This document shows positions 7,478 to 16,845 of a stretch of 64,000 nt of DNA, piece after piece. Each line of letters starts with the position of its first letter. The first letter of the stretch is position 1. Where the stretch lies: NCBI RefSeq assembly GCF_000504305.1, contig NZ_KI632512.1:3660404-3724403 (forward strand), written 5' to 3'. Source of the DNA: Nitratidesulfovibrio termitidis HI1 (GTDB lineage: Bacteria; Desulfobacterota; Desulfovibrionia; Desulfovibrionales; Desulfovibrionaceae). The notes below the pieces were generated by a model. The model saw only the letters and a program-made list of their open reading frames with translations. It ran no database searches and was not told the origin of the DNA. The position numbers and the translations under genes are program-made.

Positions 7478-9283
7478 ATGCCCAGACAGGAACACATCCG
7501 CAATTTCAGCATCATCGCGCATATCGACCATGGCAAATCCACCCTGGCCGACCGTATCCTTGAGGTTACCGGGCTGGTCAGCGACCGCGAAAAGCGCGAC
7601 CAGTATCTGGACCGCATGGAGCTTGAGCGCGAGCGCGGCATCACCATCAAGGCCCAGTCGGTGCGCATCCCGTACACGGCCAAGGATGGCCGCAAGTACG
7701 TGCTGAACCTCATCGACACGCCCGGCCACGTGGACTTCAACTACGAGGTCTCGCGCTCGCTCGCCGCGTGCGAAGGGGCGCTGCTGGTTGTGGACGCCTC
7801 GCAGGGCGTGGAAGCCCAGACCCTGGCCAACGTGTATCTTGCGCTGGACCACAATCTGGAAGTCATTCCGGTCCTGAACAAGGTGGACCTGCCCAGCGCC
7901 GATGCAGACCGCGTGAAGCACGAGATCGAGGAAAGCATCGGCCTCGACTGCTCCGACGCCGTGGCCGTCAGCGCCAAGACCGGCCTGAACGTGGACAAGG
8001 TGCTGGAAGCCATCGTCGCGCGTCTGCCCGCGCCCGAAGGCAACCTGAACGCCCCGCTGAAGGCCCTGATCTTCGATTCCTGGTACGATTCGTATCAGGG
8101 CGTGGTGGTGCTGTTCCGCATCGTGGACGGCGTGCTGCGCAAGGGCGACCGCATCAAGCTGTTCGCCACCGAGCGCAGCTACGAAGTGATCCGCCTTGGG
8201 GTGTTCTCGCCCGAAATCGTGGACATGACCGAACTGGGTGCTGGCGAAGTGGGCTTTCTGTGCGCCAACATCAAGGAACTGGGCGACGCCAAGGTGGGCG
8301 ACACCATCACTCATGTGGACCGCCCCGCCGAAATACCCGTGGAAGGCTTCAAGGAAGTGCAGCCCATGGTGTTCTGCGGGCTGTACCCCACCGATTCCGC
8401 CGACTACGAACAGCTCAAGTACGCGCTGGAAAAGCTGCAGCTCAACGACGCGGCCTTCTCGTACGAGCCGGAAACCTCGCAGGCGCTGGGCTTCGGCTAC
8501 CGTTGCGGGTTCCTTGGCCTGTTGCACATGGAGATCATCCAGGAGCGGCTGGAGCGCGAATTTCAGGTGGAACTCATCGCCACCGCACCCTCGGTGATCT
8601 ACAAGATCGACACCGTGGACGGGAAGAAGAGCGACATCGACAACCCCTCCAAGCTCCCAGACCCCACCAAGATCGCCGCGCTGTACGAACCCTACGTGCG
8701 CATGGACATCCACGTGCCCAACGATTACGTGGGCAACGTGCTGAAGCTGTGCGAGGAAAAGCGCGGCATTCAGAAGAACATGGGGTACATCGCCTCCAAC
8801 CGCGTGGTCATCACCTACGAACTGCCGTTCGCCGAAATCGTGTTCGACTTCTTCGACCGGCTGAAGTCGGGCACCAAGGGGTACGCCTCGATGGACTACG
8901 AGTTCATCGACTACCGGCAGTCGGCCCTGGTGAAGCTGGACATCCTGATCAACGCCGAAGCCGTGGACGCGCTGGCCGTCATCGTGCACCGCGACAAGGC
9001 CTACCACTACGGCCGCGCGCTGGCGCTGAAGCTGAAGCGCACCATCCCGCGCCAGATGTTCGAGGTGGCCATCCAGGCGGCCATCGGGCAGAAGATCATT
9101 GCCCGCGAATCCATTTCCGCGCTGCGCAAGAACGTGACCGCAAAGTGCTACGGCGGGGATATTACCCGTAAGCGCAAGCTGTTGGAAAAGCAGAAGGAAG
9201 GCAAGAAGCGCATGAAGCGTATGGGCAACGTGGAGTTGCCGCAGGAGGCCTTCCTTGCCGCTCTCCAGGTCGGCGACGAATAA
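7478..9283 (+). CDS. lepA: Elongation factor 4 (LepA) GTPase
   Basis: A 601-residue translational GTPase that acts on the ribosome and is thought to help with back-translocation, stalled ribosomes or subunit biogenesis. The G motifs are all present: HIDHGKST near residue 14, DTPGHVDF near 80, NKVD near 134 and SAKTG near 168. Domains II and III and the LepA-specific C-terminal domain with its basic tail ([17 protein letters not shown]) follow. The start at 7478 gives the family's usual length; longer in-frame readings run into low-complexity DNA. The stop codon forms the beginning of a large palindrome. Confidence 0.97.
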   Translation: MPRQEHIRNFSIIAHIDHGKSTLADRILEVTGLVSDREKRDQYLDRMELERERGITIKAQSVRIPYTAKDGRKYVLNLIDTPGHVDFNYEVSRSLAACEGALLVVDASQGVEAQTLANVYLALDHNLEVIPVLNKVDLPSADADRVKHEIEESIGLDCSDAVAVSAKTGLNVDKVLEAIVARLPAPEGNLNAPLKALIFDSWYDSYQGVVVLFRIVDGVLRKGDRIKLFATERSYEVIRLGVFSPEIVDMTELGAGEVGFLCANIKELGDAKVGDTITHVDRPAEIPVEGFKEVQPMVFCGLYPTDSADYEQLKYALEKLQLNDAAFSYEPETSQALGFGYRCGFLGLLHMEIIQERLEREFQVELIATAPSVIYKIDTVDGKKSDIDNPSKLPDPTKIAALYEPYVRMDIHVPNDYVGNVLKLCEEKRGIQKNMGYIASNRVVITYELPFAEIVFDFFDRLKSGTKGYASMDYEFIDYRQSALVKLDILINAEAVDALAVIVHRDKAYHYGRALALKLKRTIPRQMFEVAIQAAIGQKIIARESISALRKNVTAKCYGGDITRKRKLLEKQKEGKKRMKRMGNVELPQEAFLAALQVGDE

Positions 9284-9408
9284 TTTTGCGCCATGGGGGC
9301 AATGACTGCGTCAAACGGAGGAGCCGCTCGGGTCACGTACCAAAGAGTACGCTCCCCTCGCGGACTCCACCGTTTTCCTTGTCCTTGCCGCCCCTGCCGC
9401 AAAATTAT
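9280..9408. repeat. Palindromic 3'-end element, copy B (lepA)
   Basis: A 129-bp imperfect palindrome includes the lepA stop codon. The ends are ATAATTTTGCG (9280-9290) and CGCAAAATTAT (9398-9408). About 60 bp of each arm pair with occasional mismatches down to GTAC/GTAC around a CAAAGA loop. It lacks the CCGTA...AACGG core of the other copies. It probably folds as a very long 3' hairpin and may end lepA transcription. No gene is visible from here to 9810. Confidence 0.8.
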
Positions 9409-9810
9409 CGGGAGACAGCAGTCTGTTCCTGCCGTCCGTGCGCACCGCTACGGGCGCGTGCGCGTGAAGATACGTGAGCGAAACCCTTGCCACCCCTGTC
9501 GCGAAATTGCGGCGGGTGAGGCGAGGGAATGAGTCCCGCGTGGCGCCTGTGCGCGCCAGCGGTTTGAAAAGAGAATGACGTGAACGATGCCGGGCGGCAG
9601 GCGCAGGATGTGCGGCAGCCCGGCGGTTTCAGCGCGCCGTTCCCGGCATTCCCCACAATGCGGGCGCGGCGCAGGGCATGCCCCTGCGGCCACTGCATCA
9701 GCGGTGGCGCGCACCGGCCCCGCCTTGGGCGACAGCCTTTGGCGGGTTTTCGATGAACCGTAAATCCCCTTCCTTTCACGGGCGAGTGAACGGACGGTGG
9801 AGGCACCCGC

Positions 9811-10407
9811 ATGCAACAGAAAAGCCTGCTGTTGGAATACGTGGAGGCGCTTGTCGTCGCCTTTGCGCTGGCCATGCTCATTCGCACCTTCGTGGTGCAG
9901 GCGTACAAGATTCCTTCCGGTTCCATGCTCGAAACCCTGCAGATCGGCGACCATCTGCTGGTCAACAAGTTCAGCTACGGCATCAAGCTGCCCTTCACCC
10001 ACAAGGTGGTGGTGCCCGTGGGCGACCCGCAGCGCGGCGACATCATCGTGTTCGAGTACCCCGGCGATCCGTCCATCGACTACATCAAGCGCATCGTGGG
10101 CCAGCCCGGCGACGTGATAGAAGTGCGCAACAAGCAGCTGTACCGCAATGGCGAGGCAGTGCAGGAGGCGTACATCCGCCATTCGCAGCCCGGCATCGTC
10201 ATGCCCGTGCGCGACAACTTCGGCCCGGTCACCGTGCCCGAGGGCCACTATTTCGCCATGGGCGACAACCGGGACGATTCGCAGGATTCCCGCTTCTGGG
10301 GCTTTGTCCCGCGCGGGGCCATCCGGGGCAAGGCCTGGGTCATCTACTGGTCATGGGAAGGCTTGGGCAACGTGCGCTGGGACCGCATCGGCACGGTTCT
10401 GCACTGA
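9811..10407 (+). CDS. lepB: Signal peptidase I
   Basis: A 198-residue membrane-bound serine protease that removes signal peptides from Sec and Tat substrates. One N-terminal membrane helix (about 10-30) is followed by the catalytic Ser38 in PSGSM and the general-base Lys93 in YIKRIVGQPGD. The C-terminal MGDNRDDSQDSRFWG box completes the family signature. GGAGG precedes the start. It follows lepA, as in many bacteria, but a 500-bp gap with a palindrome separates the two, so they are probably transcribed separately. Confidence 0.97.
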   Translation: MQQKSLLLEYVEALVVAFALAMLIRTFVVQAYKIPSGSMLETLQIGDHLLVNKFSYGIKLPFTHKVVVPVGDPQRGDIIVFEYPGDPSIDYIKRIVGQPGDVIEVRNKQLYRNGEAVQEAYIRHSQPGIVMPVRDNFGPVTVPEGHYFAMGDNRDDSQDSRFWGFVPRGAIRGKAWVIYWSWEGLGNVRWDRIGTVLH

Positions 10408-10484
10408 TCCCGCGCGGCGCCCTGGGTGCCGATGTGGTGATCAGGCCCTGCCGCCCGGTCTGCCCGCCCGCATTGCAACATATC

Positions 10485-10522
10485 CGTCCCGTCCCGCGCG
10501 TCATTGCGGGGCGGGACGTTTT
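10485..10522 (+). terminator. Terminator of lepB
   Basis: A 13-bp stem (10485-10497 with 10506-10518, CGTCCCGTCCCGC paired with its complement except for one T-G pair) has an 8-base loop and is followed by TTTTGC. Nothing else is visible between lepB and the next gene. Confidence 0.88.
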
Positions 10523-10707
10523 GCTTTAGTGGTTGTGCGGTATCGCAGGGTGCATGCAGTGGCACTATGGCGCAGCACGGCAGTTGGAGGCGCGTGCTTC
10601 CTCATGGCCGAATTGGCCGCCTTCGCGCCAGCCCTGCCCGGACGAGCCCTATCGGACCTGTCGTTTCCGCTTCGCCCGCTCCTCACTCTTTTTGCGCAGG
10701 GGGCTCA

Positions 10708-12321
10708 ATGATCGTTCGCGTGGCCTGTGCCGCCCTGCACGGGGTGGACGCCTTCCGGGTGGACCTGGAGGTGGACCTTGCCCGGCAGGGCATGCCCGCC
10801 TTCGTCATGGTGGGTCTGGCCGAAGGGGCCCTGCGCGAATCGCGCGAACGCGTCTTTGCCGCCATGCGCGCCTGCAACCTGCGTCTGCCCCCCGCCCGCA
10901 TCACCGTCAATCTCGCCCCCGCCGACCGCCGCAAGAGCGGCAGCGGCTTCGATCTGCCTCTTGCCATCGGTCTTTTGGCCGCCGCAGAAATCCTGCCCCA
11001 GGGCTGTACCGACGGATGGTTTCTGCTGGGCGAACTTTCCCTTACCGGCGAACTGAAGCCCGTGCCGGGCGTGCTGCCCGTGGCCGTGCGCGCCCGTGCC
11101 GAAGGGGCGCGCGGCATGCTGGTGGCGGCGGACAACGCCGCCGAGGCCGCCGTGGTGGAAGGGCTGCCGGTCTACCCGGTCCGTTCGCTGGGCGAGGCCG
11201 CCGCCTTTCTGGCCGGGCAGGCGGACATTGCCGCCGTGCCCTCCGGCGGGCGCGCCGCGTGGGAACGCGGCCCGGACTGGCCCGTGGACTTCGCCGAGGT
11301 GAAGGGGCAGGAGCACGCCAAGCGGGCCATCGAAATCGCGGCGGCGGGCGCGCACAACCTGCTGTTCATCGGCCCGCCCGGCAGCGGCAAGACCATGCTG
11401 GCCCAGCGCATTCCCACGGTGCTGCCGCCGCTCTCCTTCGAGGAGGCGCTGGAGGTGACCACCATCTACAGCGTGGCGGGCCAACTGGACGGGCAGGGGC
11501 TGATCACCCGCCGCCCCTTCCGCGCACCGCACCACACCGTGTCCGACTACGGGTTGGTGGGTGGCGGGGCCAACCCGCGCCCCGGGGAGATTTCGCTGGC
11601 GCATCGCGGGGTGCTGTTTCTGGACGAATTGCCCGAATTCAGGAAGACCGCGCTGGAAGTGATGCGCCAGCCGCTGGAAGACGGCGTGGTGACCATTGCC
11701 CGCGCCGCCGTCTCATTGACCTATCCTGCGGACAGCATGCTGGTGGCGGCCATGAACCCCTGCCCCTGCGGGTACAGGACCGACGACAGGCATACCTGCA
11801 CCTGCCTTGGCCCGGCGGTGCAGCGGTATCGGGCGCGGCTTTCCGGCCCGCTGCTGGACCGCATCGACCTGCACGTGGAGGTGCCTGCCGTGCCCTACAA
11901 GGATTTGCGCGGCGGGTTGACGGGCAGCACCTCCGCCGAAATGCGGGACCGCATCGCGGCGGCGCGGGGCGTGCAATCGGCGCGCTACGCGGATACCCCG
12001 TGCCGCACCAACGCGGACCTGACCGGCAAGCTGCTGGAGGAACACTGCGCCCTCGGCCCGGACGAGCACGCCTTTCTGGAAGGCGCGGTGCATGCCTTGG
12101 CCCTGTCGGCGCGGGCGTACACGCGCATCCTGCGCATTGCGCGGACCATCGCGGATCTGGAGCATGCGGAGCGGGTGCTGGCCGCCGGGCAGGCAGCGGG
12201 ACAAGAGGCCGGGCGTGATGGCGCGGACCCGGCAGTTCCTGTTGCCGCTGCCGGTCCCATCCGGGTGGAACATCTGGCGGAGGCCATCAACTGCCGCGCG
12301 CTGGATCGCGAACGGCTGTAG
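10708..12321 (+). CDS. comM: YifB/ComM family Mg-chelatase-like AAA ATPase
   Basis: A 537-residue ATPase. The N-terminal third is the Lon-protease-like ChlI domain, followed by an AAA module with Walker A GPPGSGKT near residue 226, LFLDELPEF near 310, and a PCPCGY Cys segment near 352. The C-terminal Mg_chelatase_C helical domain is also present. ComM is a hexameric helicase that drives branch migration of incoming DNA in natural transformation; many YifB members are unstudied. The start at 10708 begins MIVRVACAALHG as in the family; a longer reading frame runs back through the lepB terminator. No chelatase partner subunits are nearby, which argues against a real Mg chelatase. Confidence 0.9.
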   Translation: MIVRVACAALHGVDAFRVDLEVDLARQGMPAFVMVGLAEGALRESRERVFAAMRACNLRLPPARITVNLAPADRRKSGSGFDLPLAIGLLAAAEILPQGCTDGWFLLGELSLTGELKPVPGVLPVAVRARAEGARGMLVAADNAAEAAVVEGLPVYPVRSLGEAAAFLAGQADIAAVPSGGRAAWERGPDWPVDFAEVKGQEHAKRAIEIAAAGAHNLLFIGPPGSGKTMLAQRIPTVLPPLSFEEALEVTTIYSVAGQLDGQGLITRRPFRAPHHTVSDYGLVGGGANPRPGEISLAHRGVLFLDELPEFRKTALEVMRQPLEDGVVTIARAAVSLTYPADSMLVAAMNPCPCGYRTDDRHTCTCLGPAVQRYRARLSGPLLDRIDLHVEVPAVPYKDLRGGLTGSTSAEMRDRIAAARGVQSARYADTPCRTNADLTGKLLEEHCALGPDEHAFLEGAVHALALSARAYTRILRIARTIADLEHAERVLAAGQAAGQEAGRDGADPAVPVAAAGPIRVEHLAEAINCRALDRERL

Positions 12322-12404
12322 ACAGGGAATGCAGGGCCGCGCAACGGCGCGGCGGTACGGGACACACACATACCACGGCACCGGTCCGTATCCTGGGGGG
12401 ATAC

Positions 12405-13070
12405 ATGGACGAAAAACGGTATTGCGTGCATGCCGCTTTGGGAACGCGCGGCGAACGGCTGCGGCTGGTGCGGGTACGGCCCGAGCACTGCCAGCGTGAC
12501 GGGCAGGAACCGTCGGAACTGCCGCAGGGCTCAGTGGAACAGGCGCAAGGCTCCGCCGTATCGCCCGGCATGGTCGGCGCTTCCCTCGTGGATTCCTTTT
12601 CGCATGGCGAGCCCCACCCGCTGCCACTGCCCGGCGCGCGCCCGGTGGTGCTGGCCGAAGGGCTGACCGCCCGGCAGGCCGAGCGTCTGGCCGCCTTGCT
12701 GTCCGGCCTGGTGGATGCTGATGTGTCGCAGGCTGGCGGAACCACGGGTATGCAATCGGGGGCAGGTAACGGCGGGATGCCGTGCGCCGCCCCCGCGCGA
12801 GTCGGGGACAAGGGCATTGCCGTGCCCGAAGGGGCGCAACGCAAGGCCCGGGCCGGGCTGGACCTGCTGCGCGAGGCGCTGCTTTCCGTCATGGCCTGCA
12901 ACCCCAGGGGGCTTACCGGCCCGGAGTTGTTGCTGGCGCTTGGGCTGCCAGGACTGCCGACCAAGCCGGGCGGGCGGGGCGAACGCCCCGGCGGTGAGGA
13001 ACTTCTGGTGCAGGCACTGCTGGCGTTGCTGCGCGAAGCGGGCGCGGTGCGCGGGGGGGAAGGGCACTGA
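12405..13070 (+). CDS. Hypothetical protein after comM
   Basis: A 221-residue protein of unknown function that I do not recognise. It lacks a signal peptide and membrane segments. The N-terminal 40 residues are charged, the middle is Gly/Ala/Ser-rich and low in complexity, and the C-terminal 70 residues are predicted helical (LDLLREALLSVMACNP..., LLVQALLALLREAG). A GGGGGA ribosome-binding site precedes the ATG. It lies 83 bp after comM on the same strand without a visible terminator, so co-transcription is likely. The reading frame keeps the GC-rich third positions of its neighbours. Confidence 0.6.
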   Translation: MDEKRYCVHAALGTRGERLRLVRVRPEHCQRDGQEPSELPQGSVEQAQGSAVSPGMVGASLVDSFSHGEPHPLPLPGARPVVLAEGLTARQAERLAALLSGLVDADVSQAGGTTGMQSGAGNGGMPCAAPARVGDKGIAVPEGAQRKARAGLDLLREALLSVMACNPRGLTGPELLLALGLPGLPTKPGGRGERPGGEELLVQALLALLREAGAVRGGEGH

Positions 13071-13096
13071 ACTTTACCCGCGCGTTATGGGTGGTG

Positions 13097-13720
13097 CTAC
13101 AACCTGCTGCAATATATACAGAGCACGCTTTCAATATCTCGGGGATCAAGGGTGTTGAGGGGGGCAGGGAAAGCACTGACGGGCAGCTTGTCCCCTTGGA
13201 ATTTTTTCATGAGGTTTTTCTTAACAAGCACATTGGCGCCTTCCAGCGCTCCACAGTGCAAATGTACCATCTGCGGATGTGACATGTAGTAATGGCCAAA
13301 TCTTTCGGAAAAATCGTAGTAAAAAAGTGTACCTACACCTGCCAATCCGGAAAGAACCTCCTGTGTGGTCATGTGAAGCTTGTCGAATCCTATCCGCGCG
13401 GCTTCGTCCAGGCGCGCGGCTGCGGGGAGCAAGCATTGTTCAATGGCAGCCTCTAGCTTAAGCCTTCCTATCCTGCGTTGGTGACCGCACATTTTCCCTT
13501 CGTGTCCGATGGAACGAGCCGCCTTTCGTATGCGGTTTTCAAGTGTGTCATCGGCTGCGTAATGAGCCCTCTCCCTGTCGTGGTACGGCTTGTCGCAATG
13601 AATGAAGGTGGCAACTATGCCCGCAAGGGTTCCGTCAAGGTGCCATTGCTGGCATTTTTCGTAATCATCTTCAGGGGGCCTGCATCTGTTTATGCGTTTT
13701 TTAGGCCGGCATGTCGTCAT
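13097..13720 (-). CDS. Orphan protein in an AT-richer segment
   Basis: A 207-residue protein I do not recognise. The N-terminus is basic with several Cys (MTTCRPKKRINRC). The middle has many His and charged residues (HCDKPYHDRERAHYAADD, HEGKMCGHQRRIGR), and the C-terminus contains FYYDFSERFGHYYMSHPQ and ends CIYCSRL. No signal peptide or membrane helix is present. AGGAC lies upstream of the start. Base composition is clearly lower in GC than all the neighbours, with AAA, TTT and ATA-type codons that are rare elsewhere in the window. Recent transfer is therefore likely. It sits alone between the comM group and the tad locus, at a natural insertion point. Confidence 0.65.
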   Translation of the reverse strand: MTTCRPKKRINRCRPPEDDYEKCQQWHLDGTLAGIVATFIHCDKPYHDRERAHYAADDTLENRIRKAARSIGHEGKMCGHQRRIGRLKLEAAIEQCLLPAAARLDEAARIGFDKLHMTTQEVLSGLAGVGTLFYYDFSERFGHYYMSHPQMVHLHCGALEGANVLVKKNLMKKFQGDKLPVSAFPAPLNTLDPRDIESVLCIYCSRL

Positions 13721-13807
13721 GTGTTGTCCTGTGCGATGGCTTGGGGGGGCGGCGTTTCAAAGCTGCCGTATTGAGTAATGGGACAGTTTTCTGGCGGGTA
13801 AGGTGCA

Positions 13808-16276
13808 TTACCCCTTCCCGTTCTCCAGCCCCAGCTCTGACAGGGCGGCGGCAAGGTCTGCCCGCAGCAGGGGTTTGGCCAGCATCATGCTGACGCCTGC
13901 CTCCATGGCCGCATCGTGGCCCAGCCCCTCGCTGAAGCCGGAACACAGCACCACCGGCAGGTCGGGCCGCAGGGCGCGGATCTGGCGGGTCAGTTCGGTG
14001 CCGGTCATGCCGGGCATGGTCTGGTCGGTGACCACCAGCCGCCAGCTTGCCGGGTCCGCCCGAAAGCGGTCCAGCGCATCAAGGGGATTTGCGGTCACCA
14101 CGGCCCGGTAGCCCAGCTTTTCCAGCATGGCCCCCATGATGGCCGCCAACGGTGCCTCGTCGTCCACCACCAGCGCAAGGCCGCTGCCGCTGTGGGCGGA
14201 ATCGGGCCCCGTGGTGGCTTCTTCGCCCGCCTGCGGCGCCAGGGGCAGCAGCACCTCGAACTCCGTGCCCACCCCCACGGTGGACTGCACCGCAACGGCC
14301 CCGCCGTGGGCGGTGACGATGCCGTGCACCAGCGCAAGGCCCATGCCCGTGCCCTCGTCCGGCTTCTTGGTGGTGAAGAACGGATCGAAGATGTTCTCCA
14401 GGATGTCCGACGGGATGCCGTGCCCCGTGTCGCGCACGCGCAACCGGGCATAGCCGCCTGGGACGGGCAGGGAACGGGCGGCGGCCTCGTCTTCGTCCAG
14501 TTCCACCGCGTCCAGCGCAAGATGCAGTACGCCGCCATGGTCCTTCATGGCGTGGGCCGCGTTGCCGCACAGGTTCATGATCACCTGCTGCAACTGGCTC
14601 AGGTTGGCCAGCAGCGGTCCGGTATCGGCCAGGTCCAGGCGGATGTCCACGTTGGCGGGCAGGGTGGCCCGCAGCAGGCGCACCGTTTCCTTGATGGGCG
14701 ACAGCGGGGGCAGCGGCAGGCGCGAGGGTTCCTCCTGCCTGCTGAAGGTCAGGATCTGGCGGATCAGGTCGCGCGCGCGGCGTCCGGCGGCCAGCACTTC
14801 TGTCAGTCGGCGGTGCTGGCCGTCGCCGTTTTCGGTCTGGTCCAGGCTCATTTCCGTGTAGCCCATCATTACGCCCAGGATGTTGTTGAAATCGTGGGCT
14901 ATGCCCCCGGCCAGCGTGCCGATGGCCTCCATTTTCTGGGCCTGGCGCAACCGGGCTTCCAACTGCTTGCGGCTGCTGATGTCGTGGGCCACCAGCACCG
15001 TGCCGGGTGCGGCCCCTTCGCGGCCCGGTGCCCCGTCGAACTGGCCTTCGGCAAGGAAGGGCGACAGGGTGACCAGAAAGTGCCCGCCAAGGCTGGGCAG
15101 GTACAATTCCTCGGTGCGGCTTTCACCCCAGGGCATGGCCCGGACAGTCACGGACAGGTCATCGGGCATGACGGCCGCGCACACGTCGTCGGCCATGACG
15201 GATGCCCCCAGCACGTCGTTGCAGTGGCGGCCCACAAGATCCTTGGGGTGCAGGCCCAGCAGCCTGCCCAAGGCCATGTTGCTGCGACGCACCCGCTGGT
15301 CCGCGTCCATGATCATGATGATGTCGGGCACGCTGTCGAAGGTTTTTTCCCATTCCTGCTTGGCACGGATGATCATGTTTTCCACGGCCTTGCGGCGGTC
15401 GATGTCTTCCACCGTGCCTTCGATGCCGGAAATTTCGCCGGTGGTGCCGCGCTGAACGCGGGCGTTCACCGAAATCCAGAAGGTGGACCCGTCGGCCCGG
15501 CGGGCCGTGGTTTCGAAGTCGCGCACCTCGCCCGTATCGCGCAGGGTGTTCAGCATGCGGTCCAGGGTGGCCCGGTCCAGAAAGCCGCCGGGCAGCCAGC
15601 CGTCGGGCATGGTGGAGCCGGGGGCGACACCGGCGGCGCCGCCGGACCGGATGGCCGCAAACAGCGCGTCAGGCGAGGGATAGCCGAACATGTCGGCAAA
15701 GGCGGGGTTGGCGCTGATCAGTTCGCCCCACGGGCGGCAGCGAAAGATGCCGAGCACGGTGCCTTCCACCATGCCGCGCCACTGGCGGGCGTCGCGGTTT
15801 ATCTCGCGCCAGTGCACGGACAGGGTGCGCCGCCGCTCCGCCTCGCGCACCAGGCGCATGAAGGCCGGGCCAAGGTGCCAGTCGTCGGCGCAGAGCACTT
15901 CGTCCGCGCCTTCGCGCACGGCCTCCAGGGCCAGCCCTTCGTCGGCGGTGGGGGCCACCAGCACGAAGGGCACGTCCTCGCGCACCCCGCGCACCAGCAG
16001 CAGCACTTCCTGCCAGGTCATGCCGGGGGCCTCGGATTCGGCCACCACCATGTCCCACGGCTCTTCGGTGATCAGGCGCGAAAGCTCGGACGGCGTTTCG
16101 GCCAGCATGTACGAAGGTTCCAGCCCGCAGGCGGCAAGCCGCGTGACCAGCCCGCGCGCGAACTCCTCGAACTCGGAGACGATGAGCAGGCTGAGTCGCG
16201 CCGCGCGCGTTGCCGTGGCGTCCTGACCGGAAGTGTGGCCGGACGTGCTGACGGTGGGGGGCGGCGGTGCGGACAT
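13808..16276 (-). CDS. Hybrid sensor histidine kinase at the end of the tad locus
   Basis: An 822-residue soluble hybrid kinase. It has a degenerate N-terminal receiver-like domain (about 26-150, with Glu/Ser where the phospho-Asp should be), a PAS domain at about 165-295 and a second at 305-435. A HisKA domain carries His461 (GIAHDFNN), followed by a HATPase domain with N-box near 568, DTGHGI near 617 and GTGMGLAL near 642. The C-terminal receiver has Asp751. The start at 16276 has AGGGAAG upstream. It is on the same strand as the tad genes but separated by 570 bp of repeats. With the NtrC-type regulator at the other end of the locus it may form the signalling pair for the pilus; this is inferred from position only. 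Confidence 0.9.
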   Translation of the reverse strand: MSAPPPPTVSTSGHTSGQDATATRAARLSLLIVSEFEEFARGLVTRLAACGLEPSYMLAETPSELSRLITEEPWDMVVAESEAPGMTWQEVLLLVRGVREDVPFVLVAPTADEGLALEAVREGADEVLCADDWHLGPAFMRLVREAERRRTLSVHWREINRDARQWRGMVEGTVLGIFRCRPWGELISANPAFADMFGYPSPDALFAAIRSGGAAGVAPGSTMPDGWLPGGFLDRATLDRMLNTLRDTGEVRDFETTARRADGSTFWISVNARVQRGTTGEISGIEGTVEDIDRRKAVENMIIRAKQEWEKTFDSVPDIIMIMDADQRVRRSNMALGRLLGLHPKDLVGRHCNDVLGASVMADDVCAAVMPDDLSVTVRAMPWGESRTEELYLPSLGGHFLVTLSPFLAEGQFDGAPGREGAAPGTVLVAHDISSRKQLEARLRQAQKMEAIGTLAGGIAHDFNNILGVMMGYTEMSLDQTENGDGQHRRLTEVLAAGRRARDLIRQILTFSRQEEPSRLPLPPLSPIKETVRLLRATLPANVDIRLDLADTGPLLANLSQLQQVIMNLCGNAAHAMKDHGGVLHLALDAVELDEDEAAARSLPVPGGYARLRVRDTGHGIPSDILENIFDPFFTTKKPDEGTGMGLALVHGIVTAHGGAVAVQSTVGVGTEFEVLLPLAPQAGEEATTGPDSAHSGSGLALVVDDEAPLAAIMGAMLEKLGYRAVVTANPLDALDRFRADPASWRLVVTDQTMPGMTGTELTRQIRALRPDLPVVLCSGFSEGLGHDAAMEAGVSMMLAKPLLRADLAAALSELGLENGKG

Positions 16277-16437
16277 GGCTTCCCTGTGGGTAGTGGGCGG
16301 GTGGGGCGCGGGATGGAGACCAAGCGCGGTTTCCGCAAGCAGCGCAAGGGCGGCGGACCGCCGGACCGGAAAACGGCGTGCGAATGCGGGCCATTCCGGC
16401 GCCAGGATACCCGGCATTGTCGCTGGCCTGTCCGCAG

Positions 16438-16553
16438 GACCGGCTGGTGGACCGGCTGGTGGACTGACTGGCGAACTGACCACCGGACCGGCTGCCGGAG
16501 CAGTCACCGGACCAGTTGCCAGACTGGTCCCCGGACTGGGGGACCGACTGTCC
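16438..16553. repeat. Degenerate 12-bp minisatellite
   Basis: About nine units based on GACCGGCTGGTG run head to tail, the first two identical, with one shortened unit at 16534-16541. It lies upstream of the hybrid kinase. The 12-bp step would preserve any reading frame, but no credible gene covers it. The rest of 16277-16845 shows only this array and the 15-bp repeat at 16656. Confidence 0.75.
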
Positions 16554-16655
16554 GACGGACACCCGCGAACCGCCGTACTCCTCATGATAGCAGAACGGGC
16601 CACGCCCGCAAACCGGGGTGGCCCGCCGTGCGTCGGCATGGACACCGGTCCGCCT

Positions 16656-16700
16656 GGTTCCGGTCCATGTGATTCCGGTCCATGTGATTCCGGCCCGAAC
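16656..16700. repeat. 15-bp tandem repeat, three units
   Basis: GATTCCGGTCCATGT occurs at 16671-16685, with a one-mismatch copy at 16656 and a diverged copy at 16686. It is intergenic, between the second TadE-like gene and the hybrid kinase. Confidence 0.7.
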
Positions 16701-16845
16701 GGGTGTTGGGCAAGCCCCCCCGCGTGCCGGGCCCCCGGTTCCGGCAGGCCGGAAAGTCCTGGCGCAGACTCTCCGGGCCAGCCGGAACCGGCGACGATGT
16801 CGTGTGCCTCGGGCACGCAGTGCAGCGAAAGCCCCAGGCGGCGGG

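Noticed and set aside
10708-12321. Magnesium chelatase subunit for bacteriochlorophyll
   Set aside because: The Lon-like N-terminal domain and C-terminal domain are those of YifB/ComM, and no BchD or BchH partners are present.
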